From Erodium maritimum (Eukaryota > Streptophyta > Magnoliopsida > Geraniales > Geraniaceae): a stretch of 64,000 nt of DNA. Position 1 is the first letter of the stretch, and the number at the start of each line of letters is the position of its first letter. Below, in pieces: positions 57,246 through 64,000 of the stretch. The stretch lies in assembly GCA_963921825.1 (NCBI GenBank), contig OY997592.1, positions 60,284,336 through 60,348,335 of the forward strand, read 5' to 3'. Made by a program: the position numbers and the translations under genes. Below the pieces are notes generated by a model. The model did not search any database. It was not told the origin of the DNA and saw only the letters and a program-made list of their open reading frames with translations.

Positions 57246-59987
57246 TCTGATCATGCCACCGGATCCCTCTAGAGAATTTATCAAACCAGTCCGGTCGAGA
57301 GGGAAACAAGACCGACCACCACACCCTCTACCTGACACGAGGTGCACTACGAGGTGTCTCTTGAACCTTATCACGTCTCCTACCGCCATTCTAGAGCAAA
57401 CCCTCACCACATCTAGTCCAATTGATCGGGGCTCTATAACCCTCACCACCATAAGTAAAGAGCAACGTCTCCCGACCATTATCATGTTGCCGCTTGCATC
57501 TAGATTAGTGAATCTGACCATCAAGCCCCTGCCTAACCGATCACCACCTCGAGTGCCACTCCCAACGTCGTCTTCGTGCCTATCCTATGCCAAGATCAAC
57601 CCTAAGATATCCCCATTGTCCGCCATCGGGCATAGACGCTGGCATGCTACATGGGGCCATCCTCTCTGCAGGCTCCGCCGCTACTCCACCATTCTAGGTT
57701 CCTCAAACTGATATGGTCAAAGAACCATAGAGACCTACCGTCACGACATCTTCAACCACCACAACCACAACCATTACTACTTTCTCCACCAATCAAGGTC
57801 TTGGGAGACACAAGCATTACCTCAATCATCTCTAGCGTGCGTGACTAGCAACGGGGTGTCATAACCTCCATCCTCAAGGCAACCGTGGGAACTATGTGTA
57901 GAAATGACGAGACTACCCTTGATCAGACCCCTTGGTCTGATCAGGTGCTGATCCAGTCTCCACCACTAATGACCCGACCACATACAACCACGATTAGTCT
58001 GATAGTACAAGGCTCATTGTACCCAACTCGAATGGGAGGCCGCTTAGGAGGTTCATTTCTGGCTTTGGGCATACGAGCGGTGCTCCCGTCTCTCGGACCC
58101 TTGACCTGACCATCACACACAATCATTCATGCGACCACCTGAAAGAGCACCCCCTAAACTAACCATGGTAACCTCATCGAAGGAAAAACATCGAGGCGGG
58201 AACGATCTCACAGGCATCCAACTACCCCCACTACTTCTAAACGCTCTTGTAATAACCACTTCCGGTCAATGCCAGTCAAACCTGCGAAAAACTGAAAATT
58301 TTAAAAATTTTAAGACAGACACTTGATTTAACCTAAATTGACCCCGAGGGTCATACCGGACTTAAGTTGACCCCGTTTTCGACCAAAATGAGTTCCAGGG
58401 GACTCAGGGCAACTTTCTGATCAATTTGGGAAATGTTGACTTTTCGCTGGAAAAGTCAACCGAGCGACGTTTTGGTCCATTCGAGGACCGTTTTGGATCC
58501 AAAAAGCTTAGCCGTCGTCGCAGCGGTCTTAGTTGAGCCGTTTCCTTGTAGCCCGCCAAGTTTCGTAATTTCTTGGGAAAAGTGCCCGTTCGGGGCCCGA
58601 AACGTCCGATTTTCGCGAATCTGATTGGAAAATATCTATTTTCCAAAAGATGTGGGACCCACCTTGCCACTTGTCCAACAAGTGGTGGTGTTAGTTTTGG
58701 GGGGAAAAGGAGAGGTGGGAGACTACATGTTCGGCCAAGGGGGGGTTTAGAAAGAGAAAATCAAAAATCAAAAAAGAGAAGAGAGTTAGAGAGAGAAGAG
58801 AGAAAAGAAGAAGAAGGAGATAGTTAGTGTTTTGGAGCACTATTCACGTCATCCCACCCTTGGATCGTCTCAAGGCAAGGAGCATTCTTCTTCCCCTCGT
58901 CTTCCTCGTTGGTAAGACCTAAACCGATCGTCGTTTTGTTTAGTTTCAAAAGCTAGGGTTTTGTTAAAATGAATGGGTTAGGGTTGTATTGAGGTTGGGG
59001 AAGTGTTGGAGACGTTTTGGAGGTGTTTGGAGGGAAAGGATGACGTTTTACGGTGACCGGAGGCTCGGGAGGAGCTCCGGCCATGGGGTGGCTGGCCGGA
59101 GCTGGTACCAGCCACCACCATGGTGGCCGAGCCCCATTGGAACCCTAGGGCCCACAGCCAAGTGTGTCGGGTGGGGACCACGTGCTCGGGTGATCGGGTT
59201 TAATGTACAGGAGGTTTAAAACGTTCCCCGGACCAATTATCCTTAACCGAATCGAAATTTGGAATTAAATTGGAGAAGTTGTAATTAATGGGGTTTAGAA
59301 ACTTTAAACGTTAATTAATTGACTCGGAAGTCGGAATTCGATTCCGTCAAGTGCATTGGGTTCCTTGAACTATTCTAAGACCGTAGAAACGAAAACGGGG
59401 GCTTTTGGAGCCCTGGAAGGCCTTTTACAAAACCCGGGCAGATTCGCCATGTCGGGTGAATCGGGCCTTTACGGGTCCTTTATCGACAATGTCGAGCAAT
59501 TGGGAAGTTTGGGAGTTATCATCATTGTTGGGGTTACGTTTGGGCGTTAAGTTTATTTAGTTTTCGGTTTATTCCTACTAGTTTAAAAGTGCTTTGGAAT
59601 TTGTGTTCTTTTAGATCGTGCTGCGGACCGGGGCAAAGGGAAGCTTGGCGAGTGACTGGGATCACATCGAAACTTAGTGGAGCACTTTTGGAGTTATATA
59701 CGAGGTAGGGAAAAGTAGCCGGATCTCGGCCCTGACTAGGGAAAGTTAACTGTAGAATTGCATGTGACACCGGGGTGTCGTGGGTTATTTAGGTTATCGA
59801 ATATTAGAAAGCATGTTACGGGAACTTAGAAATTATTGGAAAAGCATGTGAAACTTAGTAGTGTCGTAGGAGCAGAGAACTTAGCGATATTAGAATACTG
59901 GAGGCATATGACCATGCCTGGAGGTTGTTTGTGAAACTAGTGATCTTAGGACTGTTGGAGGCATTGAGTATGCCGGAGGTTGTTGTG

Positions 59988-60230
59988 TATTATTATTATT
60001 ATTGAGTTTTGGGTGGCCTTGAGAGCCCGTGTTATTATTATTGAGTTTTGGGTGGCCTTGAGAGCCCGTGTTATTATTGTTGAGTTTTGGGTGGCCTTGA
60101 GAGCCCGTGTTATTATTGTTGAGTTTTGGGTGGCCTTAAAAGCCCGTGTTATTATTGTTGAGTCTTGGGTGGCCATGAGAGCCCGTGTTGTTATTATTGG
60201 AGTTGGGTGGCCGTGAGTGCTCGTGGGGTT
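59988..60230 (+). repeat. 39-bp tandem repeat, about 5-6 units
   Basis: The unit is TTATTATTGTTGAG followed by TTTTGGGTGGCCTTGAG and AGCCCGTG. Units differ by one to four bases, and a more divergent continuation runs to about 60330. The array is inside the solo LTR. Confidence 0.85.
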
Positions 60231-60423
60231 GTGAACCCGTACTTTACTGTTGGTGTCTTGGGTGGCCATGAGGGCCCGTAGGGTTGTTGAACCCGTGTTT
60301 TGGTTGTTGGTGTCTTGGTGGCCTTGAGTGCCTGTGGAGTTGGGTTTGGTGTCGTTACTGTCTGTTGAACTTTGTTTGTGATTGTGTTTGGTTACTTGAT
60401 CATGGTGGAGGTTGTGTGGTGTA

Positions 60424-60625
60424 GTTAGCCTCCCGACTGGGATCGGGAGAAGCGGAGAGGTTGTGGGCTAGCTCCCCGACTAGGATCGGGGGAAGGACGC
60501 GCGGGTGTGGCTAACCACCCGACTGGGATCGGGTGAAGCGGAGAGGTTGTGGGTTAGCCTCCCGACTGGGATCGGGAGAAGTTGCGCGACAGGTCGACCG
60601 CCTGGCCCGACTGGGATCGGAAAGG
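60424..60625 (+). repeat. about 43-bp tandem repeat with CCCGAC-TGG-GATCGGG palindromes
   Basis: Four to five units each contain CCCGACTGGGATCGGG or a near variant, followed by a GAAG and a GGTTGTGGG-type spacer. The palindromic core resembles CCGAC..GTCGG units in the LTR at 29847-33355. Confidence 0.8.
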
Positions 60626-61708
60626 GCGAGATATAGAGATGGTTACTGAGCAGCTGGTATACGATCCTTTGTGATCTTTTTTGGTGTGCGATCCTTTGTG
60701 ATCTTGGTATTGCGTGGTTGTCAGTCGTGTCTTTGTAGGAGGTCGTCAATTGTTGTGTGGGGTCTACATCACGTGTTCGAGTGTGTGCGTCGGTTGAGAA
60801 AAGTGTTGGTCGTGTGTGTGTCATTTGAGTCGTTGTTGGTGTCACCGGCTTTGTCTGCTAAGTATGCCGTAGTCAGTCTGTTATCTGTGGTGGTGAGCGA
60901 ACGCTCACCCCTAGCTGCTTTTCCTACAGGTACCATTCGCAGGCTGGACTAGGTGAGCTTCTGAAGCTTGAAGAGCTTGAAGCGGGCTTCTGGGTGTTCT
61001 TGAGTCTAGTGACGTGTACCTCGTTTTGTCCAATTGTTGGGACTTATTTTGAGATGTAAATATTATTTTTGTTGAACTAAACTGGCTTTTAAAGTGATTT
61101 AATGAAAACAGGTTTCAAGTATTGTATCTTTTTAAATGTTCGCGTCCCGAGTTCGGTTCGCTGAAATTGGGGCGTGACAGCTCTGGAACCCCGAGGAATA
61201 CTGAGGGCCTCTAAAACAATTGGCTTTCCAAACATGCGATGGCCTCCGATCCCGTTGGGAAGGATGGCCGAAATTGTGACCCAAGATCTCATGCCTATCA
61301 CGCCAGCACGTGTGCCTCTTCTCGATACCACTACCTCTCATTTCGGAGGTTGTAGGACCAAGTAAGGCTAGTAAAACACAAGATCTATTGCCTAACAAGG
61401 AGAACCTTGTTGGGTTCTTTCAGTATCCGAACGCGCCACTGGCTAGGGCATCGTCCTATACGAGAATCTTCCTGGTGAGGGTTGCTCAACATCCCCTCCT
61501 AGGACGATGACTCTATCACCGAGCATCGTGGTGTGTATGGAGATACACATCCCGCCTTGTAAACATTGATGCAAGCCCGATGACCCCCTCCCCCCATTAT
61601 CTGGAGTTCTCCCTGGCTGCCTGTTATCCCTTCAAACGCCCTAGACTTCTCAATAGGATTCGTTCTAGGTCGAGTCAGATAATGAAGTTAGAAGCTACAA
61701 TTGGGTAG

Positions 61709-62512
61709 CTATTGGAGAGGATTGACAACCACATTCTCAACTCCCTTCTTGTCCTTAATCTCCATGTCAAACTCCTGCAACAACAAAATCCATCTTAGTA
61801 ATCTGGGCTTGGCATCCTTTTTACTCAGCATATATTTCAATGCTGAGTGGCCAGTATAAACAGTTACTTTAGATAGAACAAGATATGGATGGAACTTATC
61901 ACAAGCAAATACTACTCCTAATAGCTCATTTTCTGTGGTAGCATAATTTACCCGAGCCTCATTAAGCACCCTACTAACATAGTAAATAGTGTGAAATACC
62001 TTGTCGTTCCTTTGGCCTAGGACAACCCCAACTACTAGGTCACTAGCATCACACATCAGCTCGAAAGGTAGAGACCAATCAAGACTGACCATTACTGGTG
62101 CACTTACCAATTTCTCCTTAACCACATTAATAGATTTCAAACACGCATCATAAAAAACAAAAGTAATATCCTTAACCAATAAATTACTCAACGGTTTAGC
62201 AATCTCAGAAAATCCCTTATTGAAACTACAATAAAATCCAACATGTCCAAGAAAACTCCTAATGGCTTTTACTGAATTAGGTGGAGGCAATCTCCCCATC
62301 AGATCCACCTTGGCCTTATCCACCTCAATACCCTTTGAGGAGATCTTATGGCCTAACATTATACCCTAATTTACCATGAAATGACAGTTCTCCCAGTTGA
62401 GAACTAGATTGGACTAACACAACAGATAAATTGGCCAAACAATTATCGAACGATGATCCAAACATAGTAAAAACATCCATAAACACTTCTGTTTCTACAT
62501 CTATATTGGTTA
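61709..62512 (-). pseudogene. Ty3/gypsy pol fragment (RT end, connection, RNase H)
   Basis: On the minus strand from about 62512: EVFMDVFTMFGSSFDNCLANL (RT palm), SFHGKLG, a stop, then an open frame (62359-61709) with [42 protein letters not shown] and [19 protein letters not shown], the start of RNase H, and [23 protein letters not shown]. These are standard plant gypsy blocks. The catalytic FMDD is Phe-Met-Asp-Val, and a stop breaks the palm, so it is inactive. It ends where the Copia LTR begins, which suggests that the Copia element inserted into it. Confidence 0.82.
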
Positions 62513-62516
62513 CATT

Positions 62517-63896
62517 TGAGTCAAGCCAAGATGCTACTCGAGATGTCAGTAGACAGCATGTGCGTGCCCAGTAGCAAGATAAAAAGATGTCAACCCAGAT
62601 GTCAATGACATCCTGTGCGTATCCAGTGTTGTAGATTCGGTTCCTAATTTGGATATTTGAATCCTAAACGAGAAGATACTTATGAGAAAGAGTGTTTTAG
62701 GAAGCAAGATTCGTTTCCCACACTTAAAGATACTTATCTAATCTATTTAGGAAGTATTCTATCACAAGAAAACTTGAAGATACGCTGAAGATTTGTTTCC
62801 CAAAATTGACGATATTATGCGATAGTGGTCTATTTCATTTAAGAAAGATACTAGCGCAAGGAAACAAGGAGATTCGGTTTGAGCACGACTCCAAAGGAAA
62901 GGGAAACCCTAGAAGGCACGATCACAAGCTATAAGAGCTATTTAATTCGTGAAGATATTTAGAGCTCCAATTAATCGTTGTCTGATCCAAGATGTCAGTC
63001 CGAATGTCAATGACTCTTGAGCACGCACGTATCATAAAGTAAAGATAAGTATTGCGTGTTTCCAAATTTGAAGATAAGTATCTTATGCTTCCTAATTTGG
63101 ATATACTTCTATTCCAAGCATCAGATTCATTTAAGATTAGTTTCTTATCTTGAATATACTTCTACATCTAAATAGATCTGTTTGCTTTAGTAATTTCTCC
63201 AGGTTAAGGAAACTTGGAGATATTACTTGATCGTGACTCTAAGGATGAAGTAAACCCTAGGAGGCATGTTTTATTAGTTGGAGTAGCTATAAAAGGTCAA
63301 GAAATATTCAATTAGCAGCTGCTGGTCGACATTATTATAAGACGCTGTCAACGCTATTGTAGCCTTTATGGCTACACCACGTTGATCTTTCATTTAACCT
63401 TCAAAGCTCCCATGCGTGTTGGACTAGCGTGTTGGGAGGCTGAATGTGTTGAACAAAGAATCAACTTTGATATGCTCAAACTCTATTCATGAAGGAATGA
63501 GTATTGGAGCTCGGTGGGAGTGAATGAAGATTCCGACCAACCATGAAGGCAAAGACTAATTCGAGACTAAAGGGCTCAAAGAGTGGAATCAAGAGTGGCT
63601 CTTGGATTCAGGGGGAGACATTGAGATAGGTTTGCACTTTGTAATAACGGCATAGGTTTGATCTGGAGGATCTGAGAAACTTGTATGTTATTTATTACTT
63701 GATAGTGAAACCTTTCCATTGGAAAAGTTTTCCCCCAGACGTAGGTGATGATGTACCGAACTGGGTAACAAACCTCCGTGTCTTTATTGTTTGTTCGTAT
63801 TGCTTTATATCTCCATATTGTTCTGACACAAGATGTCAGTCACCATGTCATAACATATTGGACGACATCTTTCCATTGCACCTAACCAGAATTACA
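62517..63896 (+). repeat. 5' LTR of a Copia (SIRE/Maximus-like) retrotransposon
   Basis: The LTR begins TGAGTCAAGCC and ends ATTACA, directly before a primer-binding site. It includes GGAAAAGTTTTCCCCCAGACG and GGGTAACAAACCTCCGTGTC, sequences I know from SIRE-type LTRs. The motif AGATGTCA recurs (about 62543, 62586, 62989 and 63831). The left end is inferred from TG and the loss of gypsy homology; the partner LTR lies outside the window. Confidence 0.65.
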
Positions 63897-63898
63897 AT

Positions 63899-63910
63899 TG
63901 GTATCAGAGC
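63899..63910 (+). other. primer-binding site, initiator Met-tRNA type
   Basis: TGGTATCAGAGC, two bases after the LTR end; the complement of the 3' end of plant initiator Met tRNA. Confidence 0.85.
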
Positions 63911-63966
63911 ATGTCACCCACTCTATGCGGTGGGATCCTATAGGGAAATAATTCTAACTGTGCAAA

Positions 63967-64000
63967 ATGGAGAAATCAAGAGAAGGAGGTTATGAAGCGT
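63967..64000 (+). CDS. start of Copia gag (partial, cut by the window end)
   Basis: An ATG 57 nt after the primer site opens MEKSREGGYEA, like the N-terminus of SIRE-type Copia gag proteins. Only eleven codons are visible, so intactness cannot be judged. Confidence 0.5.
   Translation, partial: MEKSREGGYEA

Larger units (their letters stand above)
58248..61179 (+). repeat. solo LTR, 2.9 kb, same family as 29847-33355, TSD GCTCT
   Basis: The LTR starts TGTAATAACC and ends ATTGGGGCGTGACA, with GCTCT on both sides (58243-58247 and 61180-61184). It shares GGTCGACCGCCT (about 60592), ACGCTCACCCC followed by TTTTCCTACAGGTA (about 60900-60932) and the GGGGCGTGACA end with the first solo LTR. Two tandem arrays lie inside it (59988-60230 and 60424-60625). 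No gag or pol is present. Confidence 0.82.
56460..61640 (+). mobile_element. LINE ORF1-like DNA split by a solo LTR
   Basis: A start with CTCTCAACAGCAAAACTTAG (about 56470) resembles GAGAGCAAAACTTAGCCC of the element at 45860. C-rich, Pro/Thr-rich broken frames (57010-58247) continue after the LTR at 61185-61640. About 350 bp of AT-rich DNA (56655-57010) separates the leader from the C-rich part and may be a further insertion. No zinc knuckle, RT or tail was recognised, so the class is inferred. Confidence 0.35.

Noticed and set aside
59946-60269. Repetitive protein-like frames on both strands (13-residue repeats)
   Set aside because: Produced by a 39-bp non-coding tandem repeat; a period divisible by three keeps frames open on both strands.

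Overview
The window is nuclear DNA from a flowering plant, most likely a eudicot. It has five multi-exon genes with GT-AG introns (one GC-AG), AT-rich intergenic DNA and dense nested plant retroelements. I cannot name the species. No rRNA, tRNA or CRISPR locus was seen.

Genes in order: an EMBRYONIC FLOWER 1-like Polycomb gene (+, CDS 5673-10658, 6 exons, 1141 aa); an L-gulono-1,4-lactone oxidase-like flavoprotein (-, 14937-18529, 3 exons, 582 aa); EMC1, ER membrane complex subunit 1 (-, 21944-28085, 12 exons, 986 aa); tocopherol cyclase VTE1 (+, 35186-43811, 10 exons, 507 aa); and a plastid-type two-domain glyoxalase I (-, 48415-52341, 9 exons, 366 aa). Each gene was assembled by hand from splice signals. 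Reading phase is kept across every junction, and each length fits its family. The genes are not an operon and their functions are largely independent, although three touch redox or detoxification metabolism.

The gaps are filled by retroelements. Several LINE-type insertions carry a 5' ORF1-like part and a 3' tail but no reverse transcriptase (11.4-12.5 kb, 19.1-21.4 kb, 28.3-33.6 kb, 38.2-39.3 kb in VTE1 intron 4, and 45.9-47.9 kb). Three of these, plus a 3'-end fragment at 3.75 kb, share one 3' untranslated region and look like an ORF1-only family. A degenerate LINE ORF2 lies at 52.6-56.4 kb. Two solo LTRs of one long-LTR, probably chromovirus, family lie at 29847-33355 (target duplication CCCTG) and 58248-61179 (GCTCT); both interrupt LINE-like DNA. 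A complete small LTR element without coding capacity sits at 44299-45831 (target duplication AGATA). The right end holds a Ty3/gypsy pol pseudogene and the 5' LTR, primer site and first gag codons of a Copia element that runs out of the window. Three short terminal-inverted-repeat elements beginning GGG lie in VTE1 and glyoxalase introns; the best is 406 bp with a perfect 9-bp target duplication.

I saw no clearly new biochemical system. The most interesting items are the ORF1-only LINE family, the paired solo LTRs with palindrome arrays, the GC-AG intron in VTE1 and two short uORFs ahead of the EMF1-like start.
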